Assembly: GCA_014804495.1 (NCBI GenBank)
Contig: JAAUZS010000076.1
Location: forward strand, 11,157-21,471
Direction of reading: 5' to 3'
DNA: 10,315 nt
Source of the DNA: Lachnospiraceae bacterium
Lineage (GTDB): Bacteria > Bacillota > Clostridia > Lachnospirales > Lachnospiraceae
Positions 1-5,378 of the stretch are shown here, in pieces. Numbering within the stretch: the first letter of the stretch is position 1; each line of letters starts with the position of its first letter. The translations under genes and the position numbers were made by a program. Below the pieces are notes generated by a model, which searched no databases, was not told the origin of the DNA, and saw only the letters and a list, made by a program, of their open reading frames with translations.

Positions 1-206
1 GTACTGAACACATCCGAGGCTGAGTGAACTGCATCAGAAACCATGGCGCTTGATTTTCCGATAATACCGCTTATCAGCTTAAGCAGAGAAAGCGCCAGAT
101 TCACAATAATGCTTACGGCGGAAACTCTGTATGCCGGATTATCTTTTATACTTTTTTCATGTGTGAGGTTTTGCATAGATTGTTCTGCCGGTTTTTGATT
201 TTCCAT
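1..206 (-). CDS. Cation diffusion facilitator (CDF) metal exporter, N-terminal part
   Basis: Only the first 68 codons are inside the window; the gene continues past position 1. The product is a polytopic inner-membrane antiporter that expels divalent metals. After a hydrophilic tail of about 28 residues comes the first membrane helix (about 29-49) and then the start of the next, which carries Asp58, His61 and Asp65 (a DxxHxxxD pattern). This matches the helix-2 metal site of CDF proteins. The ATG at 206 is preceded by GGAGG at 216-220 with a 9-nt spacer. The leader holds a NiCo-type riboswitch and terminator, so Co2+/Ni2+ are the likely inducers. The family also moves Zn2+, Fe2+ and Cd2+, so the exported ion is inferred from the riboswitch only. 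Confidence 0.88.
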   Translation of the reverse strand, partial: MENQKPAEQSMQNLTHEKSIKDNPAYRVSAVSIIVNLALSLLKLISGIIGKSSAMVSDAVHSASDVFS

Positions 207-249
207 GTATGTATACCTCCAATAAACTTCGGACATTTCCTATCGGCAC

Positions 250-297
250 TAAAAAACACCTGTAGAGCAATAGTAGTAACTACTGTCCCACAGATGT
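250..297 (-). terminator. Riboswitch-controlled intrinsic terminator upstream of the CDF gene
   Basis: On the minus strand ACATCTGT (297-290) pairs with ACAGGTGT (263-256) as an 8-bp stem including one G-U pair. An inner AGTAG/CTACT hairpin sits between them, and a run of six U follows (256-251). The 5' arm is the same sequence that forms the 3' side of aptamer P4, so the two folds exclude each other. The stem ends about 45 nt before the start codon. Confidence 0.85.
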
Positions 298-368
298 TCA
301 TAATCTGCTGTTACAAAGCGTAACCCGGCTTAACAGAACCTGAAAATCCTGCCGCCTGCTCAGTTTGT
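277..368 (-). promoter_or_regulatory. NiCo (czcD-type) cobalt/nickel riboswitch aptamer
   Basis: Read on the minus strand, the leader contains in order the conserved blocks ACTGAGCAGGC (364-354), GCCGGG, AACAG and ATCTGTGGGACAGT, as in NiCo riboswitches. P1 pairs ACTG with CAGT at the two ends. P2 is a short stem (CAGGA/TTCTG). P3 is GTTAC/GTAAC (324-320 with 314-310). P4 pairs AGAT with ATCT next to the GGGACAG block. Family knowledge: the four-way junction binds Co2+ or Ni2+ cooperatively, and the element lies upstream of CDF genes in Clostridia, exactly as here. The 3' half of P4 is also the 5' arm of a terminator, so metal binding should permit read-through (an ON switch). Confidence 0.9.
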
Positions 369-430
369 ACTGTATATATGCTGCCTTCAGGCAGTTAGCA
401 GTGCAAAGAGTTTAAAATTAATGTTTATTT

Positions 431-459
431 AGTATATGATACTTTTGGGGTTATGTCAA
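431..459 (-). promoter_or_regulatory. Sigma-A promoter of the CDF gene
   Basis: The minus strand reads TTGACA (459-454), a 17-nt spacer, then TATACT (436-431): a consensus -35 and a 5/6 -10. Transcription would begin near 424, giving a leader of about 215 nt that contains the riboswitch. A 14-bp palindrome (CTGCCT-TC-AGGCAG on the plus strand, 381-394) lies in this leader between the start point and the aptamer; its role is unknown. Confidence 0.8.
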
Positions 460-505
460 ACTAATTTTTTATAATTCTATCGTCTCTTTCCGGCGACGAT
501 TTTTA

Positions 506-534
506 TTGAGAGAATTACGGAAATATGATACAAT
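506..534 (+). promoter_or_regulatory. Sigma-A promoter of the pyrophosphorylase-galE operon
   Basis: TTGAGA (506-511), a 17-nt spacer and TACAAT (529-534), with a TGA extended -10 at 526-528. It lies about 30 bp upstream of the first start codon and faces away from the CDF promoter. The two -35 boxes are about 47 bp apart, so each has its own promoter. Confidence 0.75.
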
Positions 535-567
535 AAGCGCAAGTGTGGTACAGGGGGTATATAAGTG

Positions 568-1794
568 ATGAATTATAATGAAGCGTATGCAAAACTGGAA
601 AAATACGGTCAGCTTCATGTCCTGAAATATTATGACGAGCTGACATCTGATGAACAAAAAGAACTGTTGCAGCAGATAGAGGATACGGATATGGAAGTGC
701 TGGCATTATGCTCGCATAGGAATGAGCCGGATGAAAGAGGAAAAATAACGCCTCTTGCGGTAATGCAGCTTCCTGAGATTGAAGCAAACAAGGAAGAATT
801 TACGTCTGCCGGCATAGATGCAATCAAAGCCGGAAAGGTGGGTGCAGTCCTTCTGGCGGGCGGTATGGGTACGAGGCTTGGTTCCGACGCGCCTAAAGGA
901 GTATACAATATAGGCATTACTAAAGAAGTGTATATTTTTGAACGCCTGATTGAGAATCTGCTTGATGTGGTGCATTTGACGGGTACTTGGATTCACTTAT
1001 TTATCATGACAAGCGACAAGAACCATGAAACGACAACCCGCTTTTTTGAAGAAAAAAATTATTTTGGCTATAATAAGGAATATATCACATTTTTCATGCA
1101 GGATATGGCGCCTGCGTCGGACTATGAAGGAAAGGTCTACATGGAAACAAAGAGTAAGATGTCCACATCTCCTAACGGTAACGGAGGCTGGTTCTTATCC
1201 ATGATGAAATGGGGCGTAGTTGATAAGATTCGTAAGGAAGGGATTGAATGGCTGAATGTCTTTGCGGTGGATAACGTGCTGCAGAGAATTGCCGACCCAT
1301 GTTTCGTGGGCGCGACGATACGGAAGAATTGTGCCGTAGGAGCAAAAGTGGTGCGCAAGAATGCGCCGGATGAGAAAATCGGCGTGATGTGTCTGGAAGA
1401 CGGCAGGCCGTCAATCGTTGAATACTATGAACTGACAGAAGAACTTATGAATACCAAAGATGCAAACGGTGAACCTGCATATAATTTCGGCGTTATTCTG
1501 AATTATCTGTTCAGAGAGAAAGATTTGGAGGAAATAGTGGCAAAGAAGCTGCCGCTGCATGTAGTGGAAAAGAAGATTCCGTATCTGAATGAAAAGGGTG
1601 AAACGGTGAAGCCGGAAGAACCGAACGGCTGCAAGTTTGAACAGCTCGTACTGGATATGGTATATCAACTGGATTCCTGTCTGCCCTATGAGGTAGTAAG
1701 AAACTACGAGTTTGCTCCTATCAAAAATAAAACAGGGGTGGATTCCGTAGAAAGCGCAAGGGCGCTGTGCAAAGAGAATGGAATAGAACTGTAA
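568..1794 (+). CDS. UDP-sugar pyrophosphorylase, UDPGP type 1 (UAP1/UGP-like) family
   Basis: The product is a cytosolic nucleotidyltransferase that joins UTP to a sugar 1-phosphate, releasing pyrophosphate. The signature AVLLAGGMGTRLG followed by PKG (about residues 93-111) is the UTP-binding loop with its catalytic lysine, as in eukaryotic UAP1 and UGP enzymes. Further family blocks are SPNGNGGW (about 202-209) and VDN..QRIADPCFVG (about 235-251). At about 408 residues it is shorter than eukaryotic UAP1 (near 500). GTG565 and ATG568 are adjacent possible starts; I chose ATG, with a G5 ribosome site at 553-557 and a 10-nt spacer. galE follows 63 bp downstream. The substrate (GlcNAc-1-P, GalNAc-1-P, Glc-1-P or Gal-1-P) cannot be read from sequence. 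The UAP-like motifs and the HexNAc-compatible GalE next door favour N-acetylhexosamine 1-phosphate. A bifidobacterial LnpC-like hexose-1-P uridylyltransferase is the alternative. Confidence 0.88.
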   Translation: MNYNEAYAKLEKYGQLHVLKYYDELTSDEQKELLQQIEDTDMEVLALCSHRNEPDERGKITPLAVMQLPEIEANKEEFTSAGIDAIKAGKVGAVLLAGGMGTRLGSDAPKGVYNIGITKEVYIFERLIENLLDVVHLTGTWIHLFIMTSDKNHETTTRFFEEKNYFGYNKEYITFFMQDMAPASDYEGKVYMETKSKMSTSPNGNGGWFLSMMKWGVVDKIRKEGIEWLNVFAVDNVLQRIADPCFVGATIRKNCAVGAKVVRKNAPDEKIGVMCLEDGRPSIVEYYELTEELMNTKDANGEPAYNFGVILNYLFREKDLEEIVAKKLPLHVVEKKIPYLNEKGETVKPEEPNGCKFEQLVLDMVYQLDSCLPYEVVRNYEFAPIKNKTGVDSVESARALCKENGIEL

Positions 1795-1857
1795 TTGGTA
1801 TTGCAATAGTATAATGTTAATGATAAATGATATCAAAATAAATAAGGAGGCGTTTTT

Positions 1858-2874
1858 ATGGCAATTTTAGTAACAGGCGGGGCAGGATATATTGGCTCCC
1901 ATACGGTGGTGGAACTGCAGAATGCAGGCTATGATGTTGTAGTAGTTGACAACTTAGTCAATTCCAGTGAAAAATCGTTGCAGAGAGTAGAGAAAATCAC
2001 AGGTAAAGCGGTGAAATTCTATCGCGCAGATATTTTGGACAGGGCTGCTTTGGAAGAAGTATTTGACAAAGAGCAGATTGATTCATGTATACATTTTGCC
2101 GGACTTAAGGCAGTGGGTGAGTCCGTAGCTAAACCGTGGGAGTATTATGAGAATAATATTGCGGGAACTCTGACGCTGGTGGATGTGATGAGAAAGCATA
2201 ATGTAAAGAATATAATATTCTCATCTTCAGCTACAGTATACGGTGACCCTGCTGTTATTCCGATAACAGAGGAGTGCCCGAAAGGACAATGTACGAATCC
2301 GTATGGCTGGACCAAATCCATGCTCGAACAGATTCTTTCCGATATGCAGAAGGCTGACCCGGAGTGGAATGTAATCCTTCTTAGATATTTCAATCCAATC
2401 GGAGCGCATAAGAGCGGAACCATAGGCGAGAATCCGAATGGTATCCCCAATAACCTCATGCCTTACATCACGCAGGTGGCGGTCGGCAAATTAAAAGAGC
2501 TGGGTGTATTCGGCAACGATTATGACACACCAGACGGAACGGGAGTGCGTGATTACATCCATGTTGTAGATTTGGCAGTCGGTCATGTGAAGGCATTAAA
2601 AAAGATAGAAGAAAAAGCGGGATTGTGCATCTATAATCTTGGTACAGGAACGGGTTACAGCGTATTGGATATAGTTAAGAACTTTGAAGAAGCTACCGGC
2701 GTGAAAATACCTTATGTGATTAAAGACAGACGTCCGGGAGATATCGCAACCTGCTATTCCAATGCAGAAAAAGCCAAGAGAGAGCTTGGCTGGGAAGCAC
2801 AGTATGGCATAAAGGATATGTGCGCCGATTCATGGAGATGGCAGAGCAATAATCCGAATGGATATGAGGATTAG
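1858..2874 (+). CDS. galE: UDP-glucose 4-epimerase
   Basis: This cytosolic NAD-dependent short-chain dehydrogenase inverts C4 of UDP-glucose/UDP-galactose. The length (338) and numbering match E. coli GalE almost without gaps. The NAD-binding GGAGYIG is at 7-13; the catalytic triad Ser124, Tyr149 and Lys153 is present ([13 protein letters not shown]); RYFNPIGAH and [10 protein letters not shown] are family blocks. AAGGAGG at 1844-1850 lies 7 nt before the ATG. Residue 299 is Cys, where E. coli has Tyr. Human GALE also has Cys there, and a small residue at this gate admits UDP-GlcNAc/UDP-GalNAc, so dual specificity is likely. Probably co-transcribed with the upstream pyrophosphorylase. A consensus TATAAT at 1810-1815 has no good -35, so an internal promoter is possible but unproven. 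Confidence 0.96.
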   Translation: MAILVTGGAGYIGSHTVVELQNAGYDVVVVDNLVNSSEKSLQRVEKITGKAVKFYRADILDRAALEEVFDKEQIDSCIHFAGLKAVGESVAKPWEYYENNIAGTLTLVDVMRKHNVKNIIFSSSATVYGDPAVIPITEECPKGQCTNPYGWTKSMLEQILSDMQKADPEWNVILLRYFNPIGAHKSGTIGENPNGIPNNLMPYITQVAVGKLKELGVFGNDYDTPDGTGVRDYIHVVDLAVGHVKALKKIEEKAGLCIYNLGTGTGYSVLDIVKNFEEATGVKIPYVIKDRRPGDIATCYSNAEKAKRELGWEAQYGIKDMCADSWRWQSNNPNGYED

Positions 2875-2902
2875 GGGAATAGCAAATATAGTAAAAATAA
2901 TG

Positions 2903-2926
2903 AGCGCAGGCCGCCGGGCTTGCGCT
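2903..2926. terminator. Shared terminator hairpin between convergent galE and trhA
   Basis: A 10-bp stem (2903-2912 with 2917-2926, one G-T pair) with loop GCCG. On the minus strand it is followed by CATTATTTTTA, so it terminates the membrane protein gene best; it begins at the last base of that gene's TAA. On the plus strand it lies 28 bp after the galE stop but has only a weak T tail. Confidence 0.75.
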
Positions 2927-3576
2927 TATGCTACATATAAGTACATGAAAATAAAGTGGCAGATACTTCCTCCCATGACGAACAAATGAAAAATCTCATG
3001 TGAGCCGAAGTTCTTGTGCAGAGTATTGAAAAGGGGCAGTTTCAGAGCATAAATTATTCCGCCTACAGTATATATGATACCGCCTGCAAGAAGCCAAAGG
3101 AAAGCGCTGCGCGGCAGAATATTCCATAGCGGTCTGAAGACACCCAGGCAGACCCAGCCCATGGAAATGTATATAACGGAAGAAAACCATTTCGGGCAAG
3201 TAATCCACAATGCCTTGATTAACATACCGATTATGGCAATAGCCCAGACTACGGCTAACAGGGTATATCCAATTTTATCATTAAGAACAATCAGACAGAC
3301 CGGTGTATAGGAGCCCGCAATAAGTACGAAGATCATCATATGATCGATTTTGCGGAAAACTCTTAGAATCCGGTCTTTTACCGTAATGCTGTGATAGAGA
3401 GTGCTGGCGCCATATAAAGCAATCATGCTGAGCATAAATACAGCCATTGCCTTGAAAGCCGTAGAATCAGCTGTAGTTGCTGTTTTTACCAGAAGCGGAG
3501 TAGATGCAAATATAGCCAGCATCATAGCGATAAAATGGGTAATGGCGCTTCCGGGTTCACGAATTGTTATTTGCAT
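2926..3576 (-). CDS. trhA: Hemolysin III family / TrhA (PAQR) membrane protein
   Basis: A seven-helix inner-membrane protein of the PAQR superfamily, 216 residues, the usual bacterial length. Visible family marks are REPGSAITHFI at 6-16, STLYH with His62 in helix 2, IDH at 77-79, and HEIFH with His193 and His197 near the end of the last helices. Together these form the metal site typical of PAQR proteins. Bacterial members are linked to membrane-fluidity homeostasis and were earlier called hemolysin III; a haemolytic role should not be assumed. The ribosome site is GAAAGG (3596-3591), 14 nt from the ATG, unusually far. A small dyad fills the gap. It converges on galE and shares its terminator. 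Confidence 0.92.
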   Translation of the reverse strand: MQITIREPGSAITHFIAMMLAIFASTPLLVKTATTADSTAFKAMAVFMLSMIALYGASTLYHSITVKDRILRVFRKIDHMMIFVLIAGSYTPVCLIVLNDKIGYTLLAVVWAIAIIGMLIKALWITCPKWFSSVIYISMGWVCLGVFRPLWNILPRSAFLWLLAGGIIYTVGGIIYALKLPLFNTLHKNFGSHEIFHLFVMGGSICHFIFMYLYVA

Positions 3577-3590
3577 ATTGGTTCACCAAT
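3577..3590 (-). repeat. Dyad between ribosome site and start codon of trhA
   Basis: ATTGGT (3577-3582) and ACCAAT (3585-3590) are perfect 6-bp inverted arms around TC. They fill the whole 14-nt gap between the GAAAGG ribosome site and the ATG. If folded in the mRNA, the hairpin would shorten the effective spacing or hinder initiation. The length allows a chance occurrence. Confidence 0.45.
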
Positions 3591-3610
3591 CCTTTCTAGG
3601 TCAATTATTA

Positions 3611-3720
3611 ATAGTAGTGTTGCGATATAATACATGATGTAGTTTTAAAAACTATGTGTAATGCAATATAATACTACTTCATATAATGCGCAAAGTCAAT
3701 AGAGAATATACAAATATTTT
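3611..3720 (-). promoter_or_regulatory. Repeat-rich upstream region of trhA with possible promoter
   Basis: On the minus strand TTGACT (3700-3695) precedes two near-identical copies of GTATTATAT(T/C)GCA (3674-3662 and 3633-3621, 12 of 13 bases), each containing a TATTAT that could be a -10. The first lies 20 nt from the TTGACT, which is longer than ideal. Midway is a palindrome TAGTTTT-A-AAAACTA (3640-3654). No single promoter can be assigned. The rest of 3577-3720 is AT-rich with no gene. Confidence 0.4.
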
Positions 3721-3866
3721 CCTAAATTTTTATGAATTTCTTGAAGTATAAGCTGAGATGGCAGATTGCACAAAATGTTCTCTCGTGCCTGGCTGCGTCA
3801 AATGGATTTTCTAAATATTCCGGTGAGGATGTGGATACCGGACGCAACGGCCGTCTTGAAAACTCT
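3720..3866. other. Unassigned stretch with coding-like composition
   Basis: This stretch of about 147 bp after the stop of the 88-residue gene is less AT-rich than the flanking intergenic DNA. It stays open for about 45 codons in one frame on each strand. No ribosome site or start codon fits a gene on the minus strand, and the plus-strand frame (ATG at 3732) has no Shine-Dalgarno and runs antisense into the downstream gene. A small inverted repeat, CCGGT/ACCGG, lies at 3820-3841. It may be a gene remnant or an RNA; I recognise nothing in it. Confidence 0.3.
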
Positions 3867-4133
3867 TTAGTCCTCCTCAATCACCTGTATCTCCAAATAA
3901 TCAAACTCAATACTCTCGATAAAATTATCCTGACTAAACCGAGTCTTATTGTGTTTTTGGAAACCCTGGACATTGGCATCCAGCCAGATTGGCTTGCCCA
4001 AATCGAATTGATAGCATACTTCGTCCAAAGCATGAAAAATCTTATGCGTTCTTGTATCATTACTTTCATCGCATATAACGGTATCTTTCAGCATATGATT
4101 ATTGTGAAATTCTTTAGCCCATAAACGAAACAT
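3867..4133 (-). CDS. Conserved-looking small acidic protein of unknown function (88 aa)
   Basis: I chose the ATG at 4133 because AAAAGGAG (4148-4141) sits 7 nt upstream and a strong promoter lies just before it. The longer open frame up to 4292 would start inside promoter DNA and encodes an unlikely Phe/Ile/Tyr-rich leader. The protein is 88 residues, soluble, without signal peptide or membrane segment, and ends in the acidic tail EED. It starts MFRLWAKEF and contains DTVICDES (17-24), a THKIFHALDEVCYQFDLGKPIWL block (from about 29) and FIESIEFDYLEI near the end. It resembles a small hypothetical protein common in Lachnospiraceae as I remember them; no function is known to me. It is transcribed divergently from the alarmone synthetase, with promoters about 80 bp apart. 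Confidence 0.8.
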   Translation of the reverse strand: MFRLWAKEFHNNHMLKDTVICDESNDTRTHKIFHALDEVCYQFDLGKPIWLDANVQGFQKHNKTRFSQDNFIESIEFDYLEIQVIEED

Positions 4134-4173
4134 AACAGTACTCCTTTTTAACACATCGCAATTATCTATGAAC

Positions 4174-4202
4174 ACTATACAAAGCATTCTCCCAAATGTA
4201 AA
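4174..4202 (-). promoter_or_regulatory. Sigma-A promoter of the 88-residue gene
   Basis: The minus strand reads TTTACA (4202-4197), a 17-nt spacer and TATAGT (4179-4174). Transcription would start near 4167, giving a short leader with the AAAAGGAG ribosome site. This placement supports the start codon at 4133. Confidence 0.75.
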
Positions 4203-4284
4203 TACTATTTTTATCTTTTCTTGGTAAAATATACAATAAAAGTAAAAAATATGTAAAATTTTTGTGAAATATACACATTTTAAA

Positions 4285-4313
4285 TTGAACACAAACCGAG
4301 ATTATGGTATACT
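4285..4313 (+). promoter_or_regulatory. Sigma-A promoter of the alarmone synthetase gene
   Basis: TTGAAC (4285-4290), a 17-nt spacer and TATACT (4308-4313), with a TGG extended -10 at 4305-4307. Transcription would start near 4320, only about 3 nt before a long hairpin. Upstream, GTAAAATATACA (4224-4235) and GTGAAATATACA (4264-4275) are near-identical direct repeats 40 bp apart in the divergent region and might bind a regulator. Confidence 0.8.
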
Positions 4314-4322
4314 ATATAATAT

Positions 4323-4379
4323 AATAACAGCAAAGAAAAACAAGCGACGCTAAGCGTCATTTGTTTTTCTGCTGTTATT
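4323..4379 (+). promoter_or_regulatory. Long hairpin at the 5' end of the alarmone synthetase leader
   Basis: AATAACAGCA (4323-4332) pairs with TGCTGTTATT (4370-4379). After a 2-nt AA bulge, GAAAAACAA (4335-4343) pairs with TTGTTTTTC (4361-4369). A G-T pair and a C-A mismatch follow, then GACGC (4346-4350) pairs with GCGTC (4354-4358) around loop TAA. The inner GC stem followed by ATTTGTTTTT looks like an intrinsic terminator, but the U-rich tract is itself paired with an A-rich arm and the outer arms extend the fold. It could act as an attenuator, a 5' RNA stabiliser or an RNase III site, or be a repeated palindromic element. Confidence 0.7.
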
Positions 4380-4381
4380 AA

Positions 4382-4435
4382 CGAGCAAGCATCCGATGAA
4401 ATCGGACAATAAGCGCGACAGCGCGTGCTTGCGAG
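4382..4435 (+). ncRNA. Three-way-junction RNA element in the synthetase leader
   Basis: An outer stem GCAAGCA (4385-4391) with TGCTTGC (4426-4432) encloses two hairpins: TCCGAT/ATCGGA with loop GAA (4392-4406), and GCGC/GCGC with loop GACA (4413-4424). Below the outer stem, A4384-G4433 and G4383-A4434 can form tandem sheared G-A pairs closed by C4382-G4435. A C-rich single strand follows (CTCCCCC, 4437-4443), whose CTCC could pair with the GGAG of the ribosome site at 4483-4487. A 5-bp hairpin TTGCA/TGCAA (4464-4478) comes just before that site. I do not recognise this as a known riboswitch class; ligand, if any, unknown. Confidence 0.6.
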
Positions 4436-4494
4436 TCTCCCCCACTACCGAGTATGTTATGTTTTGCATTCATTGCAACACTGGAGGAAATTAG

Positions 4495-5127
4495 ATGGAA
4501 ATAGGTATAGACAGAAATGATATAGACAGCTGGAAGGAAGTAACCCTTATTTATAATTCTGCTTTGAAACAAATATCAACCAAGCTGGAAATACTTAACG
4601 ATGAGTTTCAGCATGTACATAGGTACAATCCTATAGAGCATCTTAAATCGCGTATTAAGACGCCTGAAAGTATTGTCAAAAAACTGAAACGCCACGGTTA
4701 TGAATCGACTATCAGCAACATGGTGAGGTATGTAAATGACATAGCGGGCGTTCGTGTTATTTGTTCTTTTACTTCCGATATATATCAGATCGCGGAGATG
4801 ATAAGCAGCCAGAGCGATATCAACGTGATTTCGGTCAAGGACTATATCGTGAATCCCAAACCGAGCGGATATAAAAGCTATCACATGTTGGTTTCCGTAC
4901 CGGTATACTTATCGGACCGCATAGAGGATACCAAGGTTGAGATACAGATACGAACGGTTGCAATGGATTTCTGGGCGAGCTTAGAGCATAAAATTCATTA
5001 TAAATTTGAGGGCAATGCGCCCGACCACATCAGGGAACAGTTGGTAGAGTGTTCCAGAATCGTATCGGATTTGGATACGAGAATGCTTAATCTGAATAGA
5101 GAGATACAACAGATTGAAGAGGGATAG
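4495..5127 (+). CDS. Small alarmone synthetase (RelP/YwaC-type GTP pyrophosphokinase)
   Basis: The product transfers pyrophosphate from ATP to GDP or GTP, making (p)ppGpp in the cytosol. At 210 residues it is a single RelA/SpoT synthetase domain without hydrolase, TGS or ACT parts. Seen in order: NPIEHLKSRIKTPESIVKKL (45-64) with ATP-binding basic residues; DIAGVRVIC (82-90) with the metal-binding Asp82; DYIVNPKPSGYKSYH (116-130), the G-loop; and EIQIRTVAMDFWASLEHK (149-166) with the catalytic Glu149. The NPIEH and ICSF.SDIY segments resemble B. subtilis YwaC (RelP) more than YjbM (RelQ). GGAGG at 4483-4487 is 7 nt from the ATG. It has its own promoter and the structured leader described above. 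Family members are usually controlled by transcription during cell-wall or alkaline stress. Confidence 0.93.
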   Translation: MEIGIDRNDIDSWKEVTLIYNSALKQISTKLEILNDEFQHVHRYNPIEHLKSRIKTPESIVKKLKRHGYESTISNMVRYVNDIAGVRVICSFTSDIYQIAEMISSQSDINVISVKDYIVNPKPSGYKSYHMLVSVPVYLSDRIEDTKVEIQIRTVAMDFWASLEHKIHYKFEGNAPDHIREQLVECSRIVSDLDTRMLNLNREIQQIEEG

Positions 5128-5172
5128 GTTCTCTATTCCTCTTCTTTACAATTTTAATAACCATAAGTGCAT

Positions 5173-5212
5173 CTCGAATTATTTTTGCGGATATCCGCAT
5201 TTTTAGTTCGAG
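5173..5212 (+). terminator. Terminator after the alarmone synthetase gene
   Basis: TGCGG/CCGCA (5186-5199, loop ATAT) followed by five T is an intrinsic terminator. The palindrome and its T-runs are bracketed by a second stem CTCGAA/TTCGAG (5173-5178 with 5207-5212). It lies about 45 bp after the stop codon. Confidence 0.7.
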
Positions 5213-5230
5213 TTAAATATATTATTTATA

Positions 5231-5256
5231 AAGTCAAATGCCAATATGTTTGACTT
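5231..5256 (+). repeat. Inverted repeat upstream of the first LytTR regulator
   Basis: AAGTCAAA (5231-5238) and TTTGACTT (5249-5256) are perfect 8-bp arms around a 10-nt centre, about 50 bp upstream of the -35 box. It could be a regulator site or part of a second terminator. The rest of 5213-5308 shows nothing recognisable. Confidence 0.45.
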
Positions 5257-5308
5257 ATTATTAGGCTATACCGGCTATATACGACATTTCCCCCATCAGT
5301 ATTTTTGA

Positions 5309-5337
5309 TTGACACGAATAATGAAAATTGCAATAAT
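5309..5337 (+). promoter_or_regulatory. Promoter of the first LytTR/GHKL pair
   Basis: TTGACA (5309-5314), a 17-nt spacer and AATAAT (5332-5337), with a TGC extended -10 at 5329-5331. Transcription would start near 5344, with AAGAGG at 5366-5371 in the leader 7 nt from the ATG. Confidence 0.7.
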
Positions 5338-5378
5338 GTAGGCATACAAGTATAAATAACCATATAAGAGGAAATGAG

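Noticed and set aside
479..500. ATCGTC/GACGAT hairpin followed by TTTTATT, as a terminator
   Set aside because: No plus-strand gene ends upstream, the stem is only 6 bp with a 10-nt loop, and the T-run belongs to the region of the operon promoter.
2926..3576. Haemolysin (toxin) function for the hemolysin III homologue
   Set aside because: The name is historical; the PAQR fold and metal-site residues point to membrane homeostasis, and nothing in the sequence supports a secreted toxin.
3820..3841. CCGGT/ACCGG inverted repeat as terminator of the 88-residue gene
   Set aside because: The stem is short, the loop is 12 nt, and no T-run follows on the minus strand.
3732..4124. Plus-strand open frame of 130 codons
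   Set aside because: It lies antisense to the well-supported 88-residue gene and has no Shine-Dalgarno; only its first part (3732-3866) is not explained by that gene.
4134..4292. N-terminal extension of the 88-residue protein
   Set aside because: It would run through the promoter, and the extension is low-complexity AT-rich translation; ATG4133 has a proper ribosome site.
4378..4572. Minus-strand open frame of 64 codons over the synthetase leader
   Set aside because: It is antisense to the structured leader and the synthetase start and has no supporting ribosome site; the DNA is better explained by RNA hairpins.
5246..5308. 20-codon open frame upstream of the first LytTR regulator as a possible signal peptide gene
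   Set aside because: No ribosome site, no nearby AgrB-like processing gene, and it overlaps an inverted repeat and ends at the -35 box.
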